Shown here: one piece after another, positions 55,200 to 64,000 of the stretch
Layout: the number at the start of each line of letters is the position of its first letter
How positions within the stretch are numbered: the stretch's first letter is position 1
DNA from: Axinella damicornis
Taxonomy: Eukaryota; Porifera; Demospongiae; Axinellida; Axinellidae
Assembly (NCBI GenBank): GCA_963931865.1
Contig: OZ007508.1
Span: 6,018,737 to 6,082,736 of the forward strand
DNA length: 64,000 bases
Direction: 5' to 3'
Translations under genes and position numbers: made by a program
Notes under the pieces: generated by a model
What the model saw: only the letters and a program-made list of their open reading frames with translations
The model's database searches: none
What the model was told of the DNA's origin: nothing

Positions 55200-58100
55200 G
55201 CCTGGGAATGAGACTAGCCTACACCTAGCACGGGGGGGGGGGGGGGGGGAGCCTGGGAATGAGACTAGCCTACACCTACTGTAGTTTAGTTAACTCCAAG
55301 CGCAAAAGGTTTCACAGAAACTCCAAGCAATAGGTTTCACGTCAAAAGCACAGAGCATTTGTGCGGTTATTATCTCAGAGCCAGCCTCAGGCTTTGCAGA
55401 TATTATAGGGCATTCCTCATTCCCAGATCTTCTACACCTTCATGTAGCCTAGGGAATCTTACTTTGTGATCTGCGGTACGTACGACTGACATCATGGATT
55501 CTAGACGCAATGGTTTATTACCTCTAAGACATATCCATGCAGGTTTGAAGCATGACCGCTGAGTGATCCCTGTGATACGTTCGGTGTATTGCACTCTTTT
55601 TTTTCTGTGAGATGATTGTGTCACTGCTGGACAGTTTCAGACTTGTAACCAGCAGCCCTTTGGAGTCATGGCTTCTGGGTATGTACATGTAGCTCTCTGC
55701 CTTCATAGCAAGCACAGAATGCAAGATCCGCCTCATACATGTACATGACTGGCTGTTGGCAGGAGACATGACAATATAATTATGCCATCTGTGCCATGGA
55801 TCATGTGGTAAGAGTCCCTGGTCTTCTCCCTCTGTTTTGCTTGCTGTAAGCTATCAAAAACTAGAGGTGTAGGCCTGGGAACAAGGCTAGTGTCTGCTCT
55901 GCTGGTTACCTGGCATACAAAGGCACTGTACCTTGCAATTGGTCTGGTGCCCTTTGTGGTCTGCATTAGTGAGTGCCCTTTGCCCTAATTTGCCCTTGGT
56001 TATTTTAGCACCACTCCTTGACACAGTGAGGCTTCTCATGCTAAGGTCATGGTAGAGCAACTGATGAAGGATACATATCCCCCCCCCCCCAAACAGCATG
56101 GCTGCATCTGGGCTGATCGTCCTTCGTTGGAGCTGTTAAGTGTAGCTGGGCCTAGAAAACTGACCTCTTACCTTGTATAGCCTCAAATTCCAGTGTTCAA
56201 GGCTAACGTACGTTTCTGCTAGAGTGAGTTACCATTTCCCCTGCATCATGATTGCATTCTCGCTAATGAGTAGGTGTGGTCACGAATGTACAAAGGATGG
56301 CTTTGTGCAGTTCTGTGTGAAGTTTTGTGGATGAAATCCTTGCTAATAGACTGACCTCCAATGTTTATGGTCAGGTAGGAACTGATCCCTCAAATTAAGG
56401 TTACATATGCCCCCACCAATTCCGTGTATGTAGGAAATCCTGAACTCTTTGTCTTTGAAATAGCTCTGTATTTCACTGTGCTCTTGAACTATAAGACCAG
56501 TGCCGTTAACTTATCAGTCCGCGTAGGTCACAACCTCGGCTAGCCTAGGGTTTGTATGTAGCAATACTTGGTTAGTCGTACTCAGGATTGTCATGCTCAG
56601 GAATGCAATTACCAGTTAAGACGTGCGTGCAATGGTACATTCTGGTCTGCATGTGTTTTAAGATTGGACACTGCAGACTGGTTGGACGAGTTAGTCGAGC
56701 CAGTGCGGCACAGTCAGCAGCTCGAACTCTTACTCTTCATCATAAAAGACAGTTAGCTAACCACGCCATGTGTTTCAACACTTGGGGAAGCGTCCACTAC
56801 TCTTCCAATGTACACGTAGCCATCTTCTGACTCAACTACACATAGCCGGCCATTCTATACCAGAGAATGCCTCACGCACTCAAGCATAATTAGTAGGCGT
56901 GGCCTCATATAGATTACCTTTTTAGCCTAATTTCCAGACCCAGGAGAGGGAGGAGAAAAGGGCCTGTTTGCGCATGCACTTAATCGCAGTGGAATTCCAC
57001 CAGCACTGGGGATGTTCGATTTTGTACACTTGTGACGTCAAAGCGGATACAAAACATTATGTGATCTGTACAGTTAACATAGTAAGTGAATATGGCGTGT
57101 GGCGTGTGTTACGACAGCTCTCCAATGCCCTCCAGTGACAATTTAAGGCACTCCTGAATTGGTGCTTAAACAGTGATCGGATGTGCGGATGCACCGACCT
57201 GTGTGGAGTTTGTATACTACCCGATTCTTCAGTTTGTTAATGTCAGGAAAGTGTGTTGCTAGTGGCAGTGTACTTGCGGTCGTGTTACCCCTCATCTCAC
57301 AGATGGAGGACCATTGCAGTAAATCACACAGCGTCACATGCTCAACCATATGACCACGAAAACGTACTTTGCACCCTCCCCCTCATGAATACGTGTTTCA
57401 GTTACGGATAATTAAGCGCATGCACAGATGTTGTGCATGTGCACAATATCTGTGGAAACTTAGCCATTTTCTCCTCCCTCTCTCTGGCCTGGGACCGAGG
57501 CTAGGATTACATTGAAAGCTTTCATCTAGCCTCATTCCCAGGCTGTGTGTCCTGAGAACGAGGCTAGCCTTCATCTTACTGAAATACACACTTAATGTCA
57601 TTGGAGATCGTAACTCTTTTTCACCTAGATTTGAAAGAGCTACAAGAGCAAAGAGTCCAGAGGGGTGTGACCACTCAAGCCCTGCACTATGATGACACTG
57701 GCCCTGAGGATGCAACTGACACGGTCTTCCAGAGGAACCACTACACCACCTACTTCAGGGATGGCAGGATATCTGTACCTGGGAAGTAAGCTCCATCATA
57801 CGGAGTCTGTTGCATTTCAAGTACACTACTTGAGTATCTCGATTGCCATCTCTGTTTCCAGACATGTTCTTCTCTGGAAGAAAGTGGGTGGTAAATGGCT
57901 GGTTCACCTGGACATCTTCAACACTAACGTGAAACCTGGGCAGTCACCTCAGGCTGGTATGCATATTAATTATGGTGTGTACATGTACATCATATCGTAT
58001 GAGTACACACAATGCAATGTTTATCTAGAGCTATATATGCAGCTCACTCTGTATGCCCATGGTAAAGTAACCAGCTCACAGCCTACCTGCAAAGACATTG

Positions 58101-59470
58101 CCAGAAGAGAAGGCATCATGAAGTAGCCTCGTTCTGATCATGAGGCCCGTGCACCACTTTTTGGTTGCACGAAGGAATGCGCATGGTACGGTTCCTCACA
58201 TGTGTGACGTCAAGGGTAGAAAGGTGGTAGAAAGGACTTAATTGAACCTGGGCGAACTGGGACTCAGAACAGCAAGAAGAGCAGAGGTACGAGGTGGGTG
58301 CCCCCGAATAGTGCAAACAGCATGGCCGTGCACATGTCTGGTTTCAACTGTAGAAAGGCCTTGGTTGGCACTGAGAGGACTATTTCTGTGCTTTTCAGCA
58401 AAAATGGACTTAGAAACAAGCCATCTCACCTTGTAGGACCTCTGTTTTCCAACGTTCAAGTATGCCAGGTTGGCCTTTGCCGGGAGCCTTGATTGGAATT
58501 GGTGGGTGTGGTTAGAGTCACATATCTTTTAGGATGGCTGAAATGACCTCTGGGATCTGTTTTGAGACCAACAGCGAACTGAACCATTAAGGGCTCTAGA
58601 GGGTGAAAATGACCTCTGGAAGTGCTTTGTGAACTGAGCTTTCAGTTAAGCCATTTCAAGTTTCACAACCACATAGCTAACTAATTCCTTTATGTAGTTG
58701 TTAGCCATACCAAAAAAATATTCACATGCCATGCCCAAGGGATAACAGATAACAGAAATATAGGAAGTGGTCAAGGAAGTGGGGATACAAACCCAATCCT
58801 GGTCCCTCTTGATCATGTGATGTGCATGTCACAGGTACTGGATCATTCATTTACAAAGTGGGTGAAGCTCTTAAGAGAGATGTGGGACTTGCTACGGCCC
58901 AAGGACTGATGGAGGAGATTCGGGCTGCTGAGGAGCACTACATGGAGGCGTGGTCCCAACAGAACAAGAGGGGTGTGGCTTCCTGTTACACTACTGATGC
59001 TACGATCATGGCAAGTGAGATGGATGTCATCAAAGGAAGGAATGGTAGGCAAACACTCACGTACAATGTGAAGCCAAGTGAAGTTCAATTTTCATTTGAA
59101 CCCACACACATACACTGTATAGACATTGCCGACTATGTTGGTTCTTGGTTCACAAAGGGGATGACCAATATAAAGTTGGAAGCAAAGGAGGTTGGCATAA
59201 TGGGTGCCTCGGGAGGAATGGCCTATGAGTGGGGCTACTCCACCTTGAGCAACAGAGATGGCACTGTGCAGATTCCTGGCAAGTAAGTATGGCTACACTC
59301 TTCAGGTAGTCCTATAGCTAGTTGATACTTTGGTCAGCTTACCATTATTCAAATGTTAAATGACATTGTGTTGCTATACTTGCTTACGTAGGTTTGTAAT
59401 CATTTGGAAAAAGGTTGATGGCCAGTGGCAGCTTTACACAGACATTTTCAACAAGAATGGAGACTCCTGA
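47130..59470 (+). CDS. Protein with two tandem DUF4440/NTF2-like domains (multi-exon, 5' end open)
   Basis: Exons 47130-47209, 52830-52964, 57629-57785, 57862-57956, 58835-59282, 59392-59470; all phases agree and the last ends in TGA. Coding length is 994 bp (about 331 residues). After a Cys-containing lead (TGKTCPENACVPEQ), domain 1 reads VKARSQELIETFGNAVEFCK, LFTEDCVFMPTGSDAVIG, then ISVPGKHVLLWKKVGGKWLV, HLDIFNTN. Domain 2 reads IRAAEEHYMEAWSQQNKRGV, CYTTDATIMASEMDVIKG, then GGMAYEWGYSTLSNRDG, FVIIWKKVDGQWQLYTDIFN. The paired Y-T-x-D-A and W-K-K-V-x-G-x-W motifs are typical of SnoaL/DUF4440 cone folds. Such proteins bind small ligands or dimerise; some are enzymes. Substrate unknown. Possible secretion depends on the unproven exon at 44824. 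The large intron holds the 1745-bp array. A rearranged pseudo-copy lies at 60066-60240. Confidence 0.8.
47244..51716. repeat. TE-spacer-TE-spacer-TE tandem array, period 1745 bp
   Basis: Three copies of a 982-983 bp block (47244-48225, 48989-49970, 50734-51716) alternate with two copies of a 763-bp spacer. As far as I can read, the copies are identical, including a 24-T homopolymer in each, apart from one added C near the end of the third. The blocks have inverted ends, TTAAGGTAGGAAGCACGG at the left and complement of TTAAGGTAGTAAACATGG at the right, and so look like a non-autonomous DNA element. Several identical open frames on both strands are repeat content without domains. Confidence 0.9.
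48226..48988. repeat. Spacer made of two diverged 355-bp units with CATGAATATCATTA motifs
   Basis: Motifs of the type TCATGAATATCATTA occur at 48311, 48367, 48421, 48529 and again at 48661, 48722, 48779, 48883. The spacings repeat (about 55, 56, 107 and 60, 58, 103). Flanking sequence such as TTGGCTTATGTTGATGCTCA and TTGGCTTGTGTTGACTCTCA also matches. An identical spacer lies at 49971-50733. Confidence 0.8.
51725..52323. mobile_element. Diverged inverted relative of the 983-bp block
   Basis: The plus strand here reads GCCAAAAGGTCAACATTCTA and AGAGTACCTTGGCCATG, which matches the complement of GAGTTGACCTTTCGG and CCAAGGTACTCTAGAGA in the block. The end TTTCGGTTGCTGCCGTGG, then GGAATTAAG matches the complement of the block's left terminus. 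The limits are approximate and divergence is substantial. Confidence 0.5.
53245..53725. mobile_element. 29-bp minisatellite-bearing element (copy 2)
   Basis: Begins with (TG)n and ACGGAAGTGGGATGTTCGTG, then ACTGAACCTCGAACTCTGC and irregular units around GCGGACGCAATCGGGGAGC. It lies in an intron of the DUF4440-type gene. The array is more diverged than the other two copies. Confidence 0.7.
54621..54643. repeat. Poly-C tract
   Basis: A run of about 20 C in an intron, shortly before the G-tract array on the same strand. Confidence 0.9.
54727..55272. repeat. Tandem array of units with long poly-G tracts
   Basis: About ten units of AGCCTGGGAATGAGACTAGC, then CTACACCTAGCACG, then 9 to roughly 40 consecutive G. 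The non-G part is nearly constant; only the G-run length varies. GCCTGGGAATGAGACTA resembles the right end of the TAGCCTCG fold-back family, suggesting an origin from such an element. It lies in an intron of the DUF4440-type gene. Confidence 0.92.
55273..56930. other. Intron stretch without recognised feature
   Basis: No exon of the surrounding gene and no domain-bearing frame is seen. There is a 10-C run at 56081 and a single TAGCC-family-like end near 55874 (GGCCTGGGAACAAGGCTAG). Confidence 0.4.
56931..57504. mobile_element. Large TAGCCT-type inverted-repeat element
   Basis: Left end TAGCCTAATTTCCAGACCCA with GGAGAGGGAGGAGAAAA, and right end TTTTCTCCTCCCTCTCTC with GGCCTGGGACCGAGGCTA, pair as inverted termini of about 40 bp. 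A further inner pair GCGCATGC is mirrored near 57000 and 57417. No exact 9-bp flank duplication found (GATTAC occurs on both sides). Confidence 0.65.
57527..57566. mobile_element. 40-bp fold-back, TAGCCTCG family
   Basis: TAGCCTCATTCCCAGG... and ...CTGAGAACGAGGCTA. Flanks GCTTTCATC and GCCTTCATC agree at 8 of 9 bases. It lies just upstream of the exon at 57629. Confidence 0.75.
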
Positions 59471-59935
59471 TTTCCCAATGCCGCAGCGTTGTCAGGTCAC
59501 TATTTCTTGATTGTATGTACATAGATCTAGAAATGTACTGCTTGAAATCGTGGCTGTTTGTGAAATAGTAGGAAGCAATGAGACTAGTTGGGAATGGCAC
59601 AGTTGTGCACAGCAATAGAAGGGGAGAAGATTGGCGGCAAAGTATGGAGGTGCGCAGCGGCCACAAAACAGCTGCGGGGTGTCGATAAGTATTTAGCGCG
59701 AAGCGCGGAAAATTTTTCACCCAGGCACGAATTTCGGTTATCAGGAAGCCCTCTCGTAGCATCTCCGCATACGATGTTGCTTCTGCAGGGGACATTAACT
59801 AACTGACTGACTATACAATAAACTGCTAAGTCTTGACTCACAGTTGATAGCTAGATCAAAGAACTGCCTCTATAATGTAGGCAGTGTACATCCATGTAGT
59901 CTACGTATGCTACATTCATGTAGTCTACGGAGGCC

Positions 59936-59937
<2 letters not shown>

Positions 59938-59970
<33 letters not shown>
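59938..59970. repeat. Poly-C tract
   Basis: About 33 consecutive C just 3' of the DUF4440-type gene. Confidence 0.9.
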
Positions 59971-59971
<1 letters not shown>

Positions 59972-60065
59972 TAGCATGATTGAGGTAACAGGAGTACAAA
60001 TCAAGTGCTAAAAACTAGTCCTTGTTGCCCTCTCTCCCCTGTGGGACCAACCACTGGTCTAGATC

Positions 60066-60240
60066 GGTTAAGAGCTTCACTCACTTTGTAAATTAATGAT
60101 CCAGTCCTGTGCCATCCAATTAACTACACGATTAAACAGAACAAAAGGGGAGTGGCTGTCTGCTACACTACTAGTACTTTTGCTCATACAGATCATGGCA
60201 AATGAATGGACGTCATGGCATCAAGGAAGGAAATGTATGC
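60066..60240 (+). pseudogene. Rearranged fragment of the DUF4440-type gene
   Basis: The part at 60131-60240 parallels exon 58835-59282 (AACAGAACAAAAGGGGAGTG, CTACACTACTAGTACTTTTG, ATCATGGCAAATGAATGGA) with frame-breaking changes. The part at 60066-60115 matches the start of the same exon but in inverted orientation (TTAAGAGCTTCACTCACTTT). It is therefore a scrambled, non-functional copy 1 kb downstream of the gene. Confidence 0.7.
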
Positions 60241-60484
60241 AGTTAATGATTCTGTATTCATTCGGAAGGTGAAACCATTTAAGATCTGGGTTGAAAGTGC
60301 AGCTGAGGTTGGCTAACCACAGATGCAAAGCTAGTTTACAGCAACTATAAATGTCAGTTCAATTACACAAACACTGCATAACAATAAATGAATCGGCTGT
60401 GACAGTGTGCATCAGTATTCTGTAGTGTTGTGTCAGATGGCAGGCATGAAACTGCAATGGCAGATAAACTGACAGCAATGAGGA

Positions 60485-61935
60485 CTAGGAGCCTCTAAGG
60501 GGAATGTAAATGCCAAATGTAATTCCTAAAAGGACAGCAAGGATGAGAATCGGAGAAACTGTGCTACACCACACCCATCCTAGCAAACGGCAACAGTATG
60601 ATACACGAAACTTGCTTCGGGCCGCTTCGATATCTCCATCTTCTACAAACTTCTGTGTCTGTGGTAAGAAGAGAAGAGAATGTTTACATTAAGGTGTGTG
60701 TGTGTAACGGAAGTGGGATGTTCGTAGGGTGGGACTAGACTATAGTGACGCCCTACCTTCCAATTTACTGAACCTCGAACTCCGCGCAGAATATTGGGCA
60801 CGGGCTGGAGAACAGCTGGCGGATGCGTCGGGGAGCAGCAGTCGAAGCAGACGCAATCGGGGAGCAGCAGTCGAAGCGGACGCAATCGGGGAACAGCAGT
60901 TGAAGCGGGCGCAATCGGGGAGCAGCACTGAGCCGAAGCGGACGCAATCGGGGAGCAGCAGCGCAGCTGAATAAGCGGATGCAAACGGGGAGCAGCAGTT
61001 GAAGTGGATCGATGCAATCGCGCGGGGAGCAGCAGCTCTGCACAGAGGGCAAGTGGAAAAAAGGCGGATACGGTCGGACGCGGACACGGACACGAACCAA
61101 AATTCATTTTTCAGCCCTTTGCAGTGGAGTCTGGGCAGAAGCTAAAGTTGCCTATTGAACCTAGCCTCGTTCCCAGGCCCGTGCGCTGCTTTCGCAAGCG
61201 ACGAAAAAGCTAGCCCGGCGGGGCTGGGAACGAGGCTATAGCTATCCGTTCTGTTTCATGTCTTACCTCGAGTCAGTAGAGGTCAAAGGCCACGTGCATA
61301 TTTAAACAATGAAAGTTCGAGCTTCGATCAGCCATCGCGTATAGGAATATTATTTCTGCTTCCTATGCTTTGGCAAAGGCCTGAGTTTGGTTTCTGCACT
61401 AAATGAATGCTCTTCTAATCTTTTCGTTGAAGCTCATTAAATATGCACGTGGCCTTTCACCTCTGCTGACTCGAGGAAAGACATGAAAGGCGGTTCAATA
61501 GGCTAAGCAAGAGAATGAATAACCATGACAATGATGTTTAGCTTCTGTCCTACACTGCAAAGGACTGAAAAATGAATTTTGGTTCGTGTCCGCGTCCGCG
61601 TCCGTGTATCCGCCTTTTCCACTTGCCCCTGCACAGAGAGCTGTCCAGCACCGGATTAGAGTCTACTCACGAAGGCGAACGAGGGGGAAGTAGCTAGCTA
61701 TTAAGCGAGTTATGTTCTAGCTAGCTAAGAGCTGTAGCCGCTATAGATATAGCTAGCTACTTTAAATCAACCCCATTATGTAGCTACACCACTTAATATG
61801 CTTTACCTTCTTAATGGATTTGATGGTTGGTAACCAGCAGAGTAGAACAATAGGTGTGGAGAGAATGCTTCCTAGCACACTCAGTACAGTGTAGAGTTTT
61901 GCAGCATATTTCAGTTGATCAGCGTAGTAGTAAGG
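60485..61935 (-). CDS. CD225/dispanin-like two-pass membrane protein (two exons, 5' end open)
   Basis: Exon 61807-61935 reads YYYADQLKYAAKLYTVLSVL, GSILSTPIVLLCWLPTIKSI, KK, then donor GTAAAG. Exon 60485-60658 after ACCACAG reads TQKFVEDGDIEAARSKFRVS, YCCRLLGWVWCSTVSPILIL, then AVLLGITFGIYIPLRGS and TAG. Two hydrophobic segments are separated by a short loop with G-D-I-E-A-A-R-S, the pattern of the CD225 (dispanin, IFITM-related) family. These act in membrane trafficking and, in vertebrates, antiviral defence. Phase 0 at the junction. The upstream exon is not settled: an ATG with MQVPTQDN near 62010 has a donor in the wrong phase. The intron is filled by the 60700-61690 repeat element. Confidence 0.6.
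60700..61690. mobile_element. 29-bp minisatellite-bearing element (copy 3) with long palindrome
   Basis: Head AACGGAAGTGGGATGTTCGT, then 29-bp units (GCAATCGGGGAGCAGCAGTC plus GAAGCGGAC) to about 61030. The right part is a long inverted repeat: 61036-61306 pairs with 61437-61640 (AAGTGGAAAA with TTTTCCACTT; GGACACGGACACGAACCAAA mirrored as GGTTCGTGTCCGCGTCC). The tail GCACCGGATTAGAGTC to AAGTAGCTAGC matches copy 1's tail. Confidence 0.75.
61162..61238. mobile_element. 77-bp fold-back, TAGCCTCG family, inside a palindrome arm
   Basis: TAGCCTCGTTCCCAGGCCCG and its complement ending GCTGGGAACGAGGCTA. It interrupts the left arm of the larger palindrome; the right arm has the uninterrupted sequence, an apparent empty site. 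Confidence 0.8.
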
Positions 61936-62985
61936 CTACACTGCCAGTCTTATGACTAACCACTTCCATGACTGTTAGCCGTCCATTGGATGTACCTGTT
62001 GTCTTGTGTTGGTACTTGCATTGTTCCCAAATCTGACTTGACAGAACTTAGCTGTATTGCTGTTGGTTGCTTAAGCTTTCAGACCAAAGCAAAATCTTAA
62101 CATTTGAGGTAGCTAGCATAAGCTCTTGCCTTTTAATAGCTATAATATACTCATCACTACAGGCTAGACACATTCCGAGAATGAGGATATTGTGAGTGTA
62201 TGATGTTTCCTGTACATTGAGTACAGTTCTGTTTGTTGGTGCAAACAGCATGCTTTATAGCTATAAGACCTGTGATTTTCCCCGACTGTATCAGCCCCAT
62301 CATTCGGTAAGCTAGGCTAAAGTCATTCTCTGATGGTACAACAGGTATAAAGATTCCTAAAACTGATTAATGTAATCCCTGGTGAAGGCCTTTGCAGTAT
62401 GATTATGTAAGGACAAAACCTTAGCTATAACTAAAGTGTAAAATGTATGGAGATGTAGGGATAGCAGAACTGCAAAAAGGATGGAGACAAGGTAGGGATG
62501 ATAGCATAAAACAGTTCAGTATACAACCCCCCTACATAACGTTTCACATGAGTATGATGTGAAAAGATATGTAGGGCGGGGTGGATACTGAACTGTTTAA
62601 GGTTACGGGATACCGTGTGCTCATTAAATATACATAACGTACAAGTTACCTTTGTCCCTCCGTGCAGGAACTAGCTAGAGACACGCAACAAAAATGAGCA
62701 ATACGAGTACCTTCTAGCTGGTATGATCTTAGCGCCTGAGTACAACATGCCAACACGGGCAGTGGCATCAAAGTTCAAGGTCGAGTTGGCGATTTTTGGC
62801 GTCAGATTTTGCAATCAGAAAGGGCTAACAGGCCAGCTTGGCAGCACCCATGGGAAGTTTTCAACTGACTGGAGGGCGGCTCGGAGCGACTTCGCTTCGC
62901 TGCCGTTGGAAAAACGAGTGATGGTCGTTCATACCACAAAGCCATTCGCTTTTCGCGGCATATTACAACATGACTTAGACTTGAG
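61936..62985. other. Stretch without a recognised gene
   Basis: Should include the 5' part of the CD225-like gene. A plus-strand frame at 62723-63058 has no recognisable domain and runs into a tandem repeat. The segment 62447-62600 (ATGTAGGGATAGCAGAACTG) resembles the complement of sequence near 3955-4060, a dispersed repeat. Confidence 0.35.
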
Positions 62986-62989
62986 AATC

Positions 62990-63112
62990 GTACCAAGCGT
63001 AATGCTTGGGACAAGTATAAGTCTCATGTCCCAAGTGTTATGCTTGGGACAAGTATAAGTCTCTTGTGCCAAGTGTTATGCTTGGGACAAGTATAAGTCT
63101 GACTTATATGGC
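62990..63112. repeat. Tandem repeat of about 44 bp with internal palindrome
   Basis: Three units of ATGCTTGGGACAAGTATAAG, then TCTCATGTCCCAAGTGTT and similar. CTTGGGACA and TGTCCCAAG within a unit can pair. A further GGGACAAGTATAAGTC lies at 63147. Confidence 0.85.
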
Positions 63113-63224
63113 CCAGTATTTATACACATATTTACTATCCTTATGTGGGACAAGTATAAGTCACGGGGAGATTAAGTGAGCCCCTGCACTTATGGCATTA
63201 ATGGTAACTGTAATGCAAAGCAAA

Positions 63225-63885
63225 GGTTAGTGAAGTTTGGCTCAATGAATTCTATGAATAATTAATGAGCTATATTTTCTACAGGTGGGGGAAGTTGGCT
63301 CAATGAATTTCCACAGGGAAAACCTCCTGTGAATACGGGACCGGACGGGCATTTTCATCGTCAAAGGCGTTCCGTGATCGCACCGTATGCCTGCCGTTTG
63401 AGTCCGTTCGACTCCGTGGTGGGAACCATCTAGTTTTGAATATTACGTTATTTCCGGCGTAGACCACACCTACGGGCACTCCTCTAAGCAACAATGGCGA
63501 AAAAGCTGTGCATGAGTCCGTCTTCAAGTGTTCCCACCACGGACTCAAAACGGCAAGCATACGGTGCGATCACGGAGTAATTTTGACGATGACGGTGCCC
63601 GTCCAGTCCCGTATTACCAGGTAGTTTTCCCTGTGTTCATGAATAATTAACGAACTATATTTTCTACAGGTGGTGGTGGTGGGGGGGGGGGAAGTTGGCT
63701 CAATGAATTTCATGAATAATTAACGAACTATATTTTCTACAGGTGGTGGTGGTGGGGGGGGGAAGTTGGCTCAATGAATTTCATGAATAATTAACGAACT
63801 ATATTTTCTACAGGTGGTGGTGGTGGTGGGGGGGGGGAAGTTGGCTCAATGAATTTCATGAATAATTAATGAACTGCAATGAAGT
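63225..63885. repeat. Tandem repeat, about 75-92 bp units, with GGT/poly-G segment
   Basis: Five units of GAAGTTGGCTCAATGAATTT, CATGAATAATTAACGAAC, TATATTTTCTACAGGTGG, then a GGT/poly-G stretch of variable length. One unit is split by the 324-bp element at 63312. Each unit has an acceptor-like TTTTCTACAG, but no exon is seen after it. Confidence 0.88.
63312..63635. mobile_element. 324-bp inverted-repeat element with TTC target duplication
   Basis: Termini CACAGGGAAAAC and GTTTTCCCTGTG; the arms stay complementary for about 110 bp (CGTGATCGCACCGTATGC mirrored as GCATACGGTGCGATCACG). It sits in a satellite unit, with TTC on both sides, while neighbouring units have a single TTC. CAC termini with 3-bp duplications are typical of CACTA-like elements (inference). 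Confidence 0.85.
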
Positions 63886-64000
63886 TGGCTAAATGAATTT
63901 TGTTAAGACTTAGTGTAATCTTCAATGAGGTTGGCCCAAAAGCTATTTCAGACCTAAGTGTTGAGTTCAGCTCATACTCCATGCCACCAGGTTTCCCATT

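Noticed and set aside
54727..55272. CRISPR-like array of regular repeats
   Set aside because: The intervals between cores are pure G-runs rather than unique spacers, and the context is an animal intron.
62723..63058. 111-codon plus-strand frame
   Set aside because: Runs into the tandem repeat and matches nothing recognised; its opposite strand is also open.

Overview
The window looks like nuclear DNA of an early-branching animal, most probably a demosponge. Genes carry many short introns with GT-AG borders. The domain set (TRAF, death domain, CARD, ankyrin, alpha-arrestin, CD225-like, DUF4440/NTF2-like and a cysteine-rich multi-pass membrane protein) is animal-like. The intergenic and intronic DNA is full of short inverted-repeat elements. 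The species is an inference; nothing here names it. I saw no bacterial operon, rRNA, intact tRNA or CRISPR array. All exon models come from reading frames, splice motifs and phase agreement, without transcript data.

Layout, left to right. (1) 1.6-2.5 kb, minus: the first two exons of a TRAF-type gene that runs out of the left edge. (2) 4.8-5.8 kb, plus: an intronless arrestin-domain gene. (3) 28.8 to 6.9 kb, minus: a large multi-exon gene whose exons join in phase as death domain - unknown domain X - acidic linker - CARD - second domain X - ankyrin repeats, with one 99-bp phase-0 exon per ankyrin repeat. Its introns hold a decayed tyrosine-recombinase (DIRS-order) retrotransposon at 12.4-17.2 kb and many small DNA elements. 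(4) 41.5 to 32.7 kb, minus: a complete nine-exon TRAF gene (586 codons plus stop) with a degenerate RING. (5) 44.7 to 42.8 kb, minus: a 631-residue multi-pass membrane protein. (6) About 44.8-59.5 kb, plus: a gene with two DUF4440/NTF2-like domains, whose large intron contains a TE-spacer-TE-spacer-TE array of period 1745 bp. (7) 61.9 to 60.5 kb, minus: a two-exon CD225/dispanin-like membrane protein gene. The right end (62-64 kb) is tandem repeats and inverted-repeat elements.

Taken together, two TRAF genes in one orientation flank a death-domain/CARD/ankyrin gene, and a CD225-like gene lies about 20 kb away. By analogy with known families this suggests an innate-immune or cell-death signalling neighbourhood: the DD/CARD protein would assemble receptor complexes and TRAF would act downstream. 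No functional link is shown by the sequence itself.

The repeat landscape is the other main result. One fold-back family with termini TAGCCTCGTTCCCAGG is present in about ten copies from 40 to 574 bp. Four copies have perfect 9-bp target duplications, which points to Mutator-like transposition. A second family (termini ACTCCTGGTA) has six copies, a 29-bp minisatellite-bearing element has three, and a run of tandem units carries long G-tracts.
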